Shown here: in pieces, positions 18,756-29,047 of the stretch
Layout: every line of letters begins with the position of its first letter
How positions within the stretch are numbered: position 1 is the stretch's first letter
Assembly (NCBI RefSeq): GCF_000424145.1
Contig: NZ_KE384137.1
Span: 124,001 to 188,000 of the forward strand
DNA length: 64,000 nt
DNA from: Butyrivibrio sp. AC2005
GTDB taxonomy: Bacteria > Bacillota > Clostridia > Lachnospirales > Lachnospiraceae
Direction of reading: 5' to 3'
Program-made: the position numbers and the translations under genes
The notes under the pieces: generated by a model
Databases searched by the model: none
What the model saw: only the letters and a program-made list of their open reading frames with translations
Told to the model about the DNA's origin: nothing

Positions 18756-19257
18756 GACCGTAAATATCAAAAGGATTGCGACACTAGGATTATTACTTGC
18801 TTATGCCATGATATTGTCTTACATAGAATCCCTGATTCCTTTTTTTGGCGGTGTGCCGGGTATGAAACTGGGACTGCCAAACATGGTTATAGTTCTTCTA
18901 ATCTATAATTATGGTATGGAATCGGGGATTGTAATAAATTTGCTTAGAATTTTACTTACCGGATTATTGTTTGGAAGCATGTTTGGAATTATGTTCTCTG
19001 CATCCGGAGCAGTCATAAGCTTTCTTGTGATGGTCGCGGTAAAGAAAATAAATATTTTTGATATCAGAGGTGTGAGTATTTGCGGGGGCATATCACATAA
19101 TATCGCGCAGCTTCTGATAGCTGCTTTTGTCGTAAAGACATCGGGTATTATGTATTACCTGCCACTACTTCTGATATCGGGAGCTTTGACCGGCTTTTTA
19201 AATGGAATTATTGCCGGAATAATGCTTAAATACTTGAAATACATGCAGCTGCTTTAA
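18748..19257 (+). CDS. Gx transporter family protein (heptaprenyl diphosphate synthase component I-like)
   Basis: A 169-residue integral membrane protein with about five hydrophobic helices. GGVPGMKLGLPNMVIVL near residues 34-50 is the signature of the Hpre_diP_synt_I / Gx transporter family. Despite the old name it looks like an ECF S-component-like transporter, with unknown substrate. In Clostridia it often sits next to a NusG-II gene, here at 10688. The start overlaps the preceding gene by 8 bases, so translation is probably coupled. Confidence 0.85.
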   Translation: MNKTVNIKRIATLGLLLAYAMILSYIESLIPFFGGVPGMKLGLPNMVIVLLIYNYGMESGIVINLLRILLTGLLFGSMFGIMFSASGAVISFLVMVAVKKINIFDIRGVSICGGISHNIAQLLIAAFVVKTSGIMYYLPLLLISGALTGFLNGIIAGIMLKYLKYMQLL

Positions 19258-19278
19258 GACCTTTCCGGGGGTATTTAA

Positions 19279-22200
19279 GTGAAAAAGAAAAAACAGGCAG
19301 CTGGCGTAATTATAATCGTTTTAATAGCTCTGATCATAGTTAACAGCATTAATCTTTTGCTGGTATTTCGGACAACGGCTGACGAAACCATAAGCTCCGG
19401 AAAATATCAGCTTGAGAGCATAGGTGCTGAGCTTGAAAACGGAATAAACAACGCCAAGAATTTAACATCAGAATATGCCATTAAAGCACAACCCATTGTG
19501 TCTGATTTTGATGCTCTTACTGAGTTTATTTATGCTACAAAGGATGATGTAAATCGGAAAACCGATGGTGTGGGCTTTAATGTTTATGCTGCCGGAAAAG
19601 ACTGGGAAATCATTCCTAATCTTAATGATGATAATTATACGGCTTTAGACCGTTCATGGTACGTTGGTGCCATAAAAAATGACGGTAACGCATTCATAAC
19701 CGATCCATATATAGACGTGGTTTCGGGGAATATCTGTTACTTTGTAGCTATTAGTCTCGATGATGATGGCACTGTCTTTGCCATTGATTTTACCCTTTCT
19801 AAAATACAGGAACAAATAGAAAAGATTTCCATAGCAGATAATAATACGGCTGTTATTGTTACTGAAGATGGTATTATTGCCGGATGCAGTGAACAGGGAT
19901 TTGTCGGCAATAATCTTATTGATGTATTTCCTGACTACGCAGGCATTTTTAATATTGCAAAAACATCTAATGAAACTGTTTCTTCAAAAATTAGAAAGGG
20001 CTTCTTTTACGATAATCTTTTTGCAACCGGAACAAATTCCGGCTGGTATCTCATAGTAGGAATAAACGATTGGGAGCTCTATCATGATTCTTATGTATGG
20101 CTATTTGGAGCCATGCTTCTAAATGTAATTTTATTTACAGTGGTTTTTGCTCTTTACTACATAAGTAAATCCAATGAAGCGAAGGCTCAGGAGGCACTTG
20201 AGGAAAAGGAAAATTTCCTGAAGAATGTTTCAGGTAATCTGAAAACTCCTTTAAACCAGATATTGAATAATGCTGATTCAAGAACCTTCGATGAGGATAT
20301 GAATTATGAAGCCAGATTTAAGGTTATTCAGGAGGCTTCAATTCAACTTTCGGAAAATATTCAGCAAATAATAAGCTACTCGAATTATGTAAAAGGAGAA
20401 AAACAAAAAAATACAAGGCTAAATGCCAGAAAATATGCAAGGGTAAGTACGAGATTCAGAAACATTATAATTGTTCTGATGACTATAACTATGCTTATAA
20501 GTGTTTTTTCAATAAGCTGGATGACTTCAAGATGGTGCAGGGTAAGAATGCAGGAGACAGTAGGTAACTATGAAAGTCAGGTTTCCGAATGGACTGTTTC
20601 GCAAAAGAGCATCCTTGATATGTTCTGCAATGATATATCGACTAATCCTGATATCCTGAAGGACTATGATGAAACTGTCAGTTATCTTGACAGAATAACC
20701 AAGTGCTATGCTCAGATTTCAGCAACTTATATTGCAAGTAAAAATCTTGAGCCTACTGTTTTTATGAACAATGGCTGGAAGCCGGGAAAGAATTTCAAAA
20801 TCGAAGACAGACAATGGTATATGGATACAATAAATTCTGAGAATGGCTTCAATATTTCAAGCCCTTATATTGATGCGCAGACAGGGCTTTATTGCATCAC
20901 ATTCTCCCGTGAAGTATTTAACAATGATACCGGCGAGTTTCTTGGTGTATTTGGAATAGATTTTTATATTGATAAACTTATTGAGATTCTGGGAGATTCC
21001 TACTCTTCTGAAAGCTATGCATTTTTGACTGATGCGAGAGGAATGATCATAAATCATCCATACGGAACCTATCAGATGACAAAGGACAGATCAACAAACA
21101 TTGCATCTCTGCCATATAGTAAAGCATATGAAAATCAGGGAAGCGTTGATATTATCAAAGATTATGATGGAGTTTATAAGGTTCTTATAGCTGAGAACAG
21201 CACGGTTTCAGATTTTACCGTATTTGTCGCTTTCAACTTTTTCTCTATTTACGGAAGAACTATTGTGTATGGGACAATAGCATTTTTCCTCTCTTTGATG
21301 TGTATAATAATCATATACAGACTGCTTGGCGGACTTATTAAATGGCAGGATGAGATGAATATGAAACTGCAGGAATCAGCAGATGCTGCTATTGCTGCAG
21401 GAAAAGCAAAAAGTGACTTCCTGGCTATGATGTCGCATGAGATAAGAACACCGATAAATGCAATAATCGGAATGAATGAAATGATTCTCAGGGAAAGTCC
21501 TACAGATGATATAAAGGGTTATGCTGCAAACATTCAGCATGCATCAAAAACTCTCCTTGCTCTGATAAACAGTATTCTTGATTTTTCAAAGATTGAAGAG
21601 GGTAAGCTTGAGATAGTTGCGGTGAATTATGAGACGATACCACTTCTTGCAGACATTCTTAATATGATAAATGCGAGGATTAAAAAGACAAATCTTGAGC
21701 TTAAGCTTGAAATTGATCCTAAGCTTCCTATGGGAATGTATGGTGATGATTTCAGAATTAAACAGATCATATTAAATCTTTTGACAAATGCTGTTAAGTA
21801 TACTGAAGAAGGAAGTGTGACTTTGTCCATTTCAGGAACAGAAATTGGCAAGGAACATATAATGCTTGATGTTAGAATAACCGACACCGGAATAGGTATT
21901 CGCGACGCGGATATAGATAAGCTTAATATGTCTTTCCAGAGACTTGATGAAAAGAGAAATAAAAATATTGAAGGTACCGGGCTTGGAATAGCTATTGTTA
22001 CAAGCCTTCTTAAGATGATGGGAAGTAATCTGCAGGTAAAGAGTGTATATGGCGAAGGGTCTGAATTCTCATTTGAACTAAAGCAGAAGGTTACTGACTG
22101 GCGTCACATCGGTGAATTTGATATTAATAATGTTATTACAGAGGCCGAGCAGGATAATGGTAAATATCTGGTCGCAGAACATGCCGATATTCTGGTGGTT

Positions 22201-23034
22201 GATGATAATGAAATGAATCTTTCTGTCATGAAAAGTCTCCTGAAACGAAATAAGATACTGCCTGATTTTGCTTCAAGTGGTAAGGATTGCATAAAGTCTG
22301 TTGAGAGTAAACATTATGATCTTATTTTGCTTGACCACATGATGCCTGAAATGGATGGTATTGAGACCTTAAAATATATTAAGGAAAAAAATCTTTTAAA
22401 GAAGGATACAACTGTTATAGCACTTACAGCTAATGCTGTTGTCGGGGCAAAGGAAGAATATATAGCTGCAGGTTTTGATGATTATCTTTCAAAACCTGTG
22501 GATCCCAAAGTGCTTGAAAAAGTGCTTGCAAAATATCTGCCTTCCTTTAAGGTTTCATATGCTGAAATGGAGACAAATGATAAAAAAGCATCAGAAGCTA
22601 AAGCACCTGATCCTGATGATGATATTATTGAATTTATGCCTGTAGGAAATACAGGAGAAATCAGGGATGAGGATGACGAAACCATATCTGCAATAAGAAA
22701 ACTCAGCTATCTTAAGGTTGACGAGGCTATAAAGCTTTGCGGAACAAAGGATGCCTATATAACAATTTTGCAAATGTTCATACGCAGCGCTGAAACAAAA
22801 GAGAAACGTATTAAAGAGCTCTTTGAACAAAAGGATATAAGGAATTATGTAATTGAAATGCACGCTCTTAAGAGTTCAGCCAGGCTTATTGGAGCAGATG
22901 AATTCAGTGAGCTTGCAAAAGAGCTTGAATTTGCAGGTAAAGAGAATAATTTAGTCTTAATTGATGAAAAAACAGAAACAATTTTTGAATGGTATGATAG
23001 AATTAATAGCGATCTATCCAGAATATTGAAGTAA
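19279..23034 (+). CDS. Hybrid sensor histidine kinase with two Cache modules, REC and Hpt
   Basis: A 1251-residue phosphorelay kinase starting at GTG 19279 (GGGGGT 7 bases before). In order: helix 9-30, Cache-like sensor 35-270, helix 274-296, a decayed HisKA-like segment 305-370, helix 394-415, second Cache-like sensor 420-650, helix 660-681, functional HisKA with His720 (FLAMMSHEIRTPINAII), HATPase (820-935; GTGLGIAIV), receiver with Asp1019 (LLDHMMPEMDG), and Hpt with His1195 (EMHALKSSARLIGA). The first HisKA copy reads FLKNVSGNLKTPLNQIL, with Gly319 where His should be. The sensor half appears internally duplicated. The output partner is not visible. It directly follows the Gx transporter gene. 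Confidence 0.9.
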   Translation: MKKKKQAAGVIIIVLIALIIVNSINLLLVFRTTADETISSGKYQLESIGAELENGINNAKNLTSEYAIKAQPIVSDFDALTEFIYATKDDVNRKTDGVGFNVYAAGKDWEIIPNLNDDNYTALDRSWYVGAIKNDGNAFITDPYIDVVSGNICYFVAISLDDDGTVFAIDFTLSKIQEQIEKISIADNNTAVIVTEDGIIAGCSEQGFVGNNLIDVFPDYAGIFNIAKTSNETVSSKIRKGFFYDNLFATGTNSGWYLIVGINDWELYHDSYVWLFGAMLLNVILFTVVFALYYISKSNEAKAQEALEEKENFLKNVSGNLKTPLNQILNNADSRTFDEDMNYEARFKVIQEASIQLSENIQQIISYSNYVKGEKQKNTRLNARKYARVSTRFRNIIIVLMTITMLISVFSISWMTSRWCRVRMQETVGNYESQVSEWTVSQKSILDMFCNDISTNPDILKDYDETVSYLDRITKCYAQISATYIASKNLEPTVFMNNGWKPGKNFKIEDRQWYMDTINSENGFNISSPYIDAQTGLYCITFSREVFNNDTGEFLGVFGIDFYIDKLIEILGDSYSSESYAFLTDARGMIINHPYGTYQMTKDRSTNIASLPYSKAYENQGSVDIIKDYDGVYKVLIAENSTVSDFTVFVAFNFFSIYGRTIVYGTIAFFLSLMCIIIIYRLLGGLIKWQDEMNMKLQESADAAIAAGKAKSDFLAMMSHEIRTPINAIIGMNEMILRESPTDDIKGYAANIQHASKTLLALINSILDFSKIEEGKLEIVAVNYETIPLLADILNMINARIKKTNLELKLEIDPKLPMGMYGDDFRIKQIILNLLTNAVKYTEEGSVTLSISGTEIGKEHIMLDVRITDTGIGIRDADIDKLNMSFQRLDEKRNKNIEGTGLGIAIVTSLLKMMGSNLQVKSVYGEGSEFSFELKQKVTDWRHIGEFDINNVITEAEQDNGKYLVAEHADILVVDDNEMNLSVMKSLLKRNKILPDFASSGKDCIKSVESKHYDLILLDHMMPEMDGIETLKYIKEKNLLKKDTTVIALTANAVVGAKEEYIAAGFDDYLSKPVDPKVLEKVLAKYLPSFKVSYAEMETNDKKASEAKAPDPDDDIIEFMPVGNTGEIRDEDDETISAIRKLSYLKVDEAIKLCGTKDAYITILQMFIRSAETKEKRIKELFEQKDIRNYVIEMHALKSSARLIGADEFSELAKELEFAGKENNLVLIDEKTETIFEWYDRINSDLSRILK

Positions 23035-23080
23035 GGAGATTTCTCCGGTAAAAAAGAAAAATGAATTGGAGCTCTTTTAA

Positions 23081-23701
23081 ATGATTGCTTTTGTAAACGG
23101 AATACTTGATGAAAAAAGAGATCTGCTGGCAGTTATTGATGTAGGAGGTATTGGCTATAATGTTAATATCTCTGCTTATACTGCAGACAGATTACCCTCT
23201 AAGGGAGAGGCAGTAAAGCTTTATACTTATATGAGTGTGCGTGAGGATGCCATGAATTTGTACGGTTTTCTCACAAGAGATGAACTGGAGTTTTTTAAGC
23301 TGCTTATCAGTGTAAGCGGCATCGGACCAAAGGGCGGTCAGGCTATTCTTTCAGTGATGACGCCCGATGATCTGCGCTTTGCAATTCTTTCGGGGGATTC
23401 AAAGGCTATCAGCAAGGCTCCCGGTGTAGGTAAGAAAACGGCAGAAAGACTGGTTCTTGAGCTTAAGGATAAGATTTCCAGTGATGATATCCTTGCAGGA
23501 AAGGCCGGCGGAAGTACAGATGCTCTCACCGGTGGAAAGGGCATTGATGAACCTCAAAACGAGGCTGTGGAAGCACTTGTGAGTCTTGGGTATGGTTTGT
23601 CGGAGGCATCGAAGGCTGTAAGAACTGTTATTTCTGCATCAGAAGTTAATGCTGAAGATACTGAGGCTATTCTGAAGCTTGCATTAAAAGAATTAATCTG
23701 A
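23081..23701 (+). CDS. ruvA: Holliday junction branch migration protein RuvA
   Basis: DNA-binding subunit that holds Holliday junctions for the RuvB motor. The 206 residues comprise the OB-fold N-terminus (MIAFVNGILDEKRDLLAVIDVGGIGY begins it), the two helix-hairpin-helix motifs (LISVSGIGPKGGQAIL and APGVGKKTAERLVLELK) and the C-terminal domain III that contacts RuvB. GGAGCT lies upstream of ATG 23081. ruvB follows 19 bases later, the standard pair. Confidence 0.97.
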   Translation: MIAFVNGILDEKRDLLAVIDVGGIGYNVNISAYTADRLPSKGEAVKLYTYMSVREDAMNLYGFLTRDELEFFKLLISVSGIGPKGGQAILSVMTPDDLRFAILSGDSKAISKAPGVGKKTAERLVLELKDKISSDDILAGKAGGSTDALTGGKGIDEPQNEAVEALVSLGYGLSEASKAVRTVISASEVNAEDTEAILKLALKELI

Positions 23702-23720
23702 ATTTTAAGTTGGTGAATAA

Positions 23721-24758
23721 ATGGAAAAAAGGACAATAAAAACCTCTGCAGATCGTGGTAACGGCGCGGTCAGCGCAGGTTTTCTTGATGAAGATAAAAA
23801 AATCGAAGGGTCACTTAGACCAAAAAGATTAAAGTATTATATCGGGCAATCCAAGATAAAGGAAAATCTGACCATTTCGATTGAGGCAGCAAAGAAAAGA
23901 GGGCAGAGTCTTGATCATATACTTTTATACGGACCTCCGGGACTTGGAAAGACTACACTTGCTGAGATAATTGCCGCTGAAATGGGTGTACATTGCAAGG
24001 TAACAAGCGGACCTGCAATTGAAAAACCCGGTGATATTGCCGCTATTCTTAATAATCTAAAGGAGGGTGATGTTCTTTTCATCGATGAGATACATCGCCT
24101 TAACAGACAGGTTGAGGAAGTTCTGTATCCTGCAATGGAAGATTATAAAATTGATATAATGATCGGTAAGGGACCTACTGCAAGGTCTATAAGACTTGAT
24201 CTTCCGCATTTTACTCTCATAGGCGCAACTACAAGGGCAGGTATGCTTTCAGCTCCGCTTAGAGACAGGTTTGGAATGCTCTACAAGATGGAGTTTTATG
24301 AAACAGAAGAGCTTATGCAGATTATCATGCAGTCGGCTAAAGTGCTGGGAGTTGAGGCAGAAGATCTCGGAGCCAGGGAGATGGCAAGACGAAGCCGCGG
24401 TACGCCAAGAATTGCAAATAGAATTTTAAAAAGAGTAAGAGACTATGCGCAGGTAAGGTATGATGGCGTCATAACAGAGGAGGTTGCAAGAACAGCCCTT
24501 GATCTTATGGATGTAGATAAGCTTGGACTTGATCACAATGATAGAACACTTCTTTTGACACTTATCGAAAAATTCGGTGGTGGCCCCGCAGGTCTTGATA
24601 CGCTTGCAGCTTCGATAGGTGAAGATGCAGGTACTATTGAGGATGTTTATGAGCCTTATCTTTTAAAAAACGGACTTATTAACAGAACTCCCAGGGGAAG
24701 GGTTGTTACTGATCTTGCATATACACATCTAGGGCTTGAACCGATGACAAATACATGA
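23721..24758 (+). CDS. ruvB: Holliday junction DNA helicase RuvB
   Basis: AAA+ motor that drives branch migration with RuvA. Walker A ([13 protein letters not shown]) and Walker B ([10 protein letters not shown]) are intact, as are sensor 1 (LIGATTRAG), the arginine region (LRDRFG) and the winged-helix C-terminus ([19 protein letters not shown]). The 345-residue length is usual. Confidence 0.97.
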   Translation: MEKRTIKTSADRGNGAVSAGFLDEDKKIEGSLRPKRLKYYIGQSKIKENLTISIEAAKKRGQSLDHILLYGPPGLGKTTLAEIIAAEMGVHCKVTSGPAIEKPGDIAAILNNLKEGDVLFIDEIHRLNRQVEEVLYPAMEDYKIDIMIGKGPTARSIRLDLPHFTLIGATTRAGMLSAPLRDRFGMLYKMEFYETEELMQIIMQSAKVLGVEAEDLGAREMARRSRGTPRIANRILKRVRDYAQVRYDGVITEEVARTALDLMDVDKLGLDHNDRTLLLTLIEKFGGGPAGLDTLAASIGEDAGTIEDVYEPYLLKNGLINRTPRGRVVTDLAYTHLGLEPMTNT

Positions 24759-24797
24759 TATTGTGGTATGATTTTTATAAAATAACAATCAATACTA

Positions 24798-24827
24798 TTG
24801 AAATCTCACACTTTGAAAGTTTATAAT
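24798..24827 (+). promoter_or_regulatory. Probable promoter of zapA
   Basis: TTGAAA (24798-24803), an 18-base spacer and TATAAT (24822-24827) lie in the 114-base gap between ruvB and zapA. Confidence 0.6.
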
Positions 24828-24872
24828 TCAAATAACTAAATTTTAAGGTTTGAGGTGGGGAGGAAAAAATTT

Positions 24873-25280
24873 ATGGCATCTAAGACAGATACTGAGGTAA
24901 TAATCGGTGGTAAAGTCTTTACTTTAAGTGGATACGAGAGTGAGGAATATCTTCAGAAGGTTGCTTCGTATATCAATAATAAAATTGCAGATTATAACAA
25001 AATGGATGGATTCAAGAGACAGCCTCTTGATACACAGAATGTACTTCTTCAGCTTAATATTGCAGATGATTATTTCAAGGCAAAAAAGCAGGTTGAAATG
25101 CTTGAAGGTCAGCTGAGTGATAAGGAGAAGGAGCTTTACGATATAAAGCATGAACTTATTGCTACTCAGATTAAGCTTGAGAATACTGAAAAAAATGTGA
25201 AGAATCTTCAGTCGGACATAACGGAAGATTCACGAAAAATAATTCAGATGGAAACAGAGCTTAAGACTCTTAAAAAATAA
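24873..25280 (+). CDS. zapA: Cell division protein ZapA
   Basis: FtsZ-ring stabilising protein. The N-terminal globular ZapA domain (TEVIIGGKVFTLSGYESEEYLQKVASYINNK) is followed by a long coiled coil to the end of the 135 residues, which is the family layout. The frame opens at GTG 24855, but ATG 24873 is chosen because GGGGAGG (24857-24863) is then 9 bases upstream. It has its own promoter and terminator. Confidence 0.9.
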   Translation: MASKTDTEVIIGGKVFTLSGYESEEYLQKVASYINNKIADYNKMDGFKRQPLDTQNVLLQLNIADDYFKAKKQVEMLEGQLSDKEKELYDIKHELIATQIKLENTEKNVKNLQSDITEDSRKIIQMETELKTLKK

Positions 25281-25281
25281 T

Positions 25282-25309
25282 AAAAGGCTGCCGGCTCGGC
25301 AGCCTTTTT
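25282..25309 (+). terminator. Rho-independent terminator after zapA
   Basis: GGCTGCCG (25286-25293) and CGGCAGCC (25297-25304), with flanking A and T runs and a 3-base loop, form a strong and potentially bidirectional terminator. Confidence 0.92.
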
Positions 25310-25327
25310 GGATAAAAAGGTATTATT

Positions 25328-27679
25328 ATGATAAAAAATGTAGAGCTTCTTGCACCTGCAGGTAATTATGAGACTATGCTTGGTGCCTTTAATGCCGGCG
25401 CTGATGCGGTATATTTGGGAGGCCAGGGCTTTGGAGCCAGGGCGTTTGCCGATAATTTTACAAATGAAGAAGTTATAAGGGCTATCAGGTATGCTCATCT
25501 TCATGGCAAAAAAATATACCTTACGGTTAATACACTTTTAAAAGAAAACGAAGTTTCTTCATTTAAGGAATTTTTTGCGCCCTTTGCCTATACCGGCCTG
25601 GATGGTGCCATTATACAGGATTTTGGTATTTTCAGGATTATTAGAGAAGCTTATCCATGGGTAGAACTGCATGTAAGTACTCAGATGACAATTACCGGAG
25701 AAAAAGGCGCAAAGCTTCTCATGGATCTCGGCGCATCCAGAATTGTTCCTGCAAGAGAACTCTCTATATCTGAGATCAGGAGCATACACGATAACTGCAG
25801 ATTTGCGGATGGAAAAAGCATTGAAATAGAAGCCTTCATCCACGGTGCTATGTGTTATTGTTATTCAGGTGCCTGCCTCTTTTCGAGTATGATTGGTGAA
25901 CGAAGTGGCAACAGAGGTCGATGTGCTCAGCCCTGCAGACTTCCGTATAGACCTGATAATAAAGGAGAATGCTATCCTTTAAGCCTGAAGGATATGTGCA
26001 TGGTCGACAGGATTCCTGAGCTTATTGAGGCTGGTATTGATTCCTTTAAAATCGAAGGAAGAATGAAGAAACCGGAGTATGCTGCCGGTGTCACCAGCAT
26101 CTACAGAAAGTACATAGATAGATATTATGACCTTGGATCAAAAGACAGCGATTTTAAAGAGGGGGCAATAAAGCTTTCGGCATCTAAGGATGATAAAAGA
26201 ATACTGTCTTCGTTATATCTTCGCTCAAAGATAGGTGAAGGGTATTATTTCAGACATAACAGTCCTGATATGATAACTCTTGATAACCCTGCTTATAACG
26301 GATCAGATGAGAGGGTTCTGGAGGAAGTAAGAAATAGATACATAACCGGTGAAAAGAAAATAGACATAGAAATATCCTGTAAACTCAGGATTAATGAACC
26401 TGCGAGTCTGACTGTTAAAACGGCTTATCTATTAGTATCTGACGAGGTGATAAGCACTTCTGTAACCGGGGATACTGTTCAGGAAGCTGTAAACAGAGCT
26501 ATGTCTGAAGAAGATATAGAAAAACAGCTTGGAAAGTTTGGAAATACAGGCTTTAGTGTATCGTCCATAGTTATCGATATGGATGATAAGGGGATTTTTA
26601 TACCGAATAAAGCACTTAATGAGCTAAGGAGAAATGCCTCAATTGCTCTTGAAAATGAAATTATAAAAAGACGTGGTTATAATATTGATAACAGTTTAAA
26701 AGCTGATTCCGATATACAGAATAATAACAAAAAAGAAATTAGCCAATCTGTAAGATATGGAGAAAACACCCAAATTGCTGTTTCTGTAATGGATTACGCA
26801 CAGCTTCAGTCAGTATGCGATTATTTTATTAAAAACGAAATGACGGGAAGGATTTATATTGATAGCAGAATTTTACTATTAAATGAATCTATACCTGAGC
26901 ATACAGACTGTGATTTATATGTTTCATTACCTTATATTCTCAGAAATGAAACTTTTTTTGATGGCCATAAGGAAATAAAGGCTATACTGGAAAAGGCTAA
27001 TGTATTGAAGTTAAAGGGTGTTCTTGTCAGAAATGCGGAGGAGCTTAGAATAATTAAGGAAACGGAATATAAAGGCGATATTATTCTGGATTATGGGCTT
27101 TATATTTGGAATCACGAAGCTTTAAAATTGTATGAAGAATGTGCAGCAGGATTAAACTTAAAAGGCTTTAATCTGCCACTTGAATTAAATTCATATGAGA
27201 TGTCAGAGCTTTTGGAAGCATGCGGTTTTAATAATGTGGAAAGTTTTACATATGCTACCGGTATGCAGATTTATGGCCGTGTTCCAATGATGCATACAGC
27301 TAACTGCCTTAAGAACACATTGGATAATTGCTCCGGAAACAAGGGAAAAGTATGCAATTACGGATGTACGGATATAACAGACAGAACGGGAAGAAAGCTT
27401 CCTGTAACATATGATTGCACGCATTGCGCCAATATTATCTGGAACAGTGTTCCTGTATCATTATTTAAGAAGACTAAAAAGCTCAAAGGCATGGCAGATA
27501 AATTTAATCTGCTTTACAGGATAGATTTTACAATTGAAAAATCATCCGATGTCCATGATGTTTTGGATGCATATACAACTGTTTTGCACAGTAAAGATAA
27601 AGACAAAATAAAGAAAGCTGAAAATGTACTTGCAGCAAAGCAATATACTGCGGGACATTTTGAGAGAAGTGCGGATTAA
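25328..27679 (+). CDS. U32 family peptidase / RlhA-TrhP-like RNA hydroxylation protein
   Basis: A 783-residue protein of the U32 collagenase-like family with the DUF3656 C-terminal extension. The N-terminal TIM-barrel begins LLAPAGNYETMLGAFNAGADAVYLGG. The cysteine-rich signature EAFIHGAMCYCYSGACLFSS and GRCAQPCRLPY is near residues 170-210. Further cysteines near the C-terminus (NCSGNKGKVCNYGC, DCTHC) may bind a second metal or Fe-S site. Relatives RlhA and TrhP help hydroxylate rRNA or tRNA, so peptidase activity should not be assumed. A Shine-Dalgarno-like AAAGG precedes ATG 25328. Confidence 0.88.
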   Translation: MIKNVELLAPAGNYETMLGAFNAGADAVYLGGQGFGARAFADNFTNEEVIRAIRYAHLHGKKIYLTVNTLLKENEVSSFKEFFAPFAYTGLDGAIIQDFGIFRIIREAYPWVELHVSTQMTITGEKGAKLLMDLGASRIVPARELSISEIRSIHDNCRFADGKSIEIEAFIHGAMCYCYSGACLFSSMIGERSGNRGRCAQPCRLPYRPDNKGECYPLSLKDMCMVDRIPELIEAGIDSFKIEGRMKKPEYAAGVTSIYRKYIDRYYDLGSKDSDFKEGAIKLSASKDDKRILSSLYLRSKIGEGYYFRHNSPDMITLDNPAYNGSDERVLEEVRNRYITGEKKIDIEISCKLRINEPASLTVKTAYLLVSDEVISTSVTGDTVQEAVNRAMSEEDIEKQLGKFGNTGFSVSSIVIDMDDKGIFIPNKALNELRRNASIALENEIIKRRGYNIDNSLKADSDIQNNNKKEISQSVRYGENTQIAVSVMDYAQLQSVCDYFIKNEMTGRIYIDSRILLLNESIPEHTDCDLYVSLPYILRNETFFDGHKEIKAILEKANVLKLKGVLVRNAEELRIIKETEYKGDIILDYGLYIWNHEALKLYEECAAGLNLKGFNLPLELNSYEMSELLEACGFNNVESFTYATGMQIYGRVPMMHTANCLKNTLDNCSGNKGKVCNYGCTDITDRTGRKLPVTYDCTHCANIIWNSVPVSLFKKTKKLKGMADKFNLLYRIDFTIEKSSDVHDVLDAYTTVLHSKDKDKIKKAENVLAAKQYTAGHFERSAD

Positions 27680-27688
27680 ACTTACAAC

Positions 27689-29047
27689 ATGATTGAATTA
27701 TATTTAACAGAAATATCTAAATATGTAATAGCCGGGAGCATGGCTTTTTTTACTTTTTTCAGTTTCCTGGTTTTTATCTATAAGGGCGAAATGAGACGTG
27801 GATGGATTTACGGATTACAGACCATTTCTCTTTTTGTTACCCAATTTGCGTGTTTTATTCAGATTATTGCACAGACCGGAAGTAAACGATACTTTTTTCT
27901 GCTGATGATTCAGACAATTGTTTTGATAAGTACCATATCAATGTTCAGGATGGTTTATCCTGACGGTAACAGACTTATTATAAACAATATGTGTATGTTT
28001 CTGATGGTAGGAATGATAATGATTACGCGTATTTCCTATGGTAAAGGCATAAGACAATTTATTATTGCAAGTGCTTCCATAGTAATTGCATTTCTGATTC
28101 CTGAGCTGTTATTCAGATTTGCATTTTTGGAAAGGATGGGATGGATTTTTGCAGGTGCCGGTCTGTTGATACTTCTTATACTTCTTGTTTATGGTTCTGT
28201 TACCAACGGGTCAAAGATCAACTTTAGAATAGCAGGTCTTTCATTCCAGCCCCAGGAGCTTGTTAAGATTATTTTTGTATTCTTCGTAGCTTCGATTCTT
28301 GCTGAGAGAAAAGACTTTAAATCCGTTGTAATTGTTTCGGTAATAGCAGCAGTTCATGTAATAATCCTTGTACTTTTAAAGGATCTTGGAAGCGCGCTTA
28401 TTTACTTTGTAGTATATTTATGTGTCCTTTTTGTTGCTACAAATCAGCCTTTATACTTTGGAGCAGGATTGTGCTCCGGGGCTGTGGCAAGCTTTGTAGC
28501 TTATAAGCTATTTCCGCATGTTCAGCAGCGTGTTATGGCGTGGAAAGATCCCTGGACAGATATTGATTCTACAGGATATCAGATTACACAGTCACTTTTT
28601 GCAATAAGTGGTGGCGGACTGTGGGGGCTTGGATTATATGGCGGAACGCCGTCATCGATTCCCTTTGTTGAAGAGGATTTTATGTTTGCGGCAATTGCTG
28701 AAGAGCTGGGTATTATTTTTGCATCATGCCTTATTGCTGTTTGTGTTTCGACATTTTTGATGATATTACTCGAAGCTTATAAGATTAAGAATAATTTCGG
28801 AAGACTTCTTTGTGTCGGACTTGCTGTAACCTACATATTCCAGGTTTTTCTTACTGTCGGAGGAGACTCGAAATTTATACCGCTTACAGGCGTAACACTT
28901 CCGCTTGTCAGCTATGGAGGTACTTCCGTTATGGTTACGATTGTAATGTTTGCGCTTGTTGAAGGTGAATGTCTTGTTCGCAGTGATGAAAGATATCAGG
29001 CTTATTTAGAAAAAAAGAGGGAGAAGATAAATGCAGGGAAAAAATAA
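27689..29047 (+). CDS. FtsW/RodA/SpoVE-family peptidoglycan glycosyltransferase
   Basis: SEDS polymerase that extends glycan strands with a class B PBP partner. Of 452 residues, about ten form membrane helices. The SEDS signatures KDLGSALIYFVVYL, WKDPWTDIDSTGYQITQSL and PLTGVTLPLVSYGGTS are present. The Shine-Dalgarno is poor. The PBP gene starts inside its last 17 bases, so the two are translationally coupled and likely a cognate pair. Division versus elongation cannot be settled from sequence. Confidence 0.93.
   Translation: MIELYLTEISKYVIAGSMAFFTFFSFLVFIYKGEMRRGWIYGLQTISLFVTQFACFIQIIAQTGSKRYFFLLMIQTIVLISTISMFRMVYPDGNRLIINNMCMFLMVGMIMITRISYGKGIRQFIIASASIVIAFLIPELLFRFAFLERMGWIFAGAGLLILLILLVYGSVTNGSKINFRIAGLSFQPQELVKIIFVFFVASILAERKDFKSVVIVSVIAAVHVIILVLLKDLGSALIYFVVYLCVLFVATNQPLYFGAGLCSGAVASFVAYKLFPHVQQRVMAWKDPWTDIDSTGYQITQSLFAISGGGLWGLGLYGGTPSSIPFVEEDFMFAAIAEELGIIFASCLIAVCVSTFLMILLEAYKIKNNFGRLLCVGLAVTYIFQVFLTVGGDSKFIPLTGVTLPLVSYGGTSVMVTIVMFALVEGECLVRSDERYQAYLEKKREKINAGKK

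Noticed and set aside
25328..27679. Collagenase function for the U32 protein
   Set aside because: Better-studied relatives act in RNA hydroxylation, and no proteolytic motif is clear.
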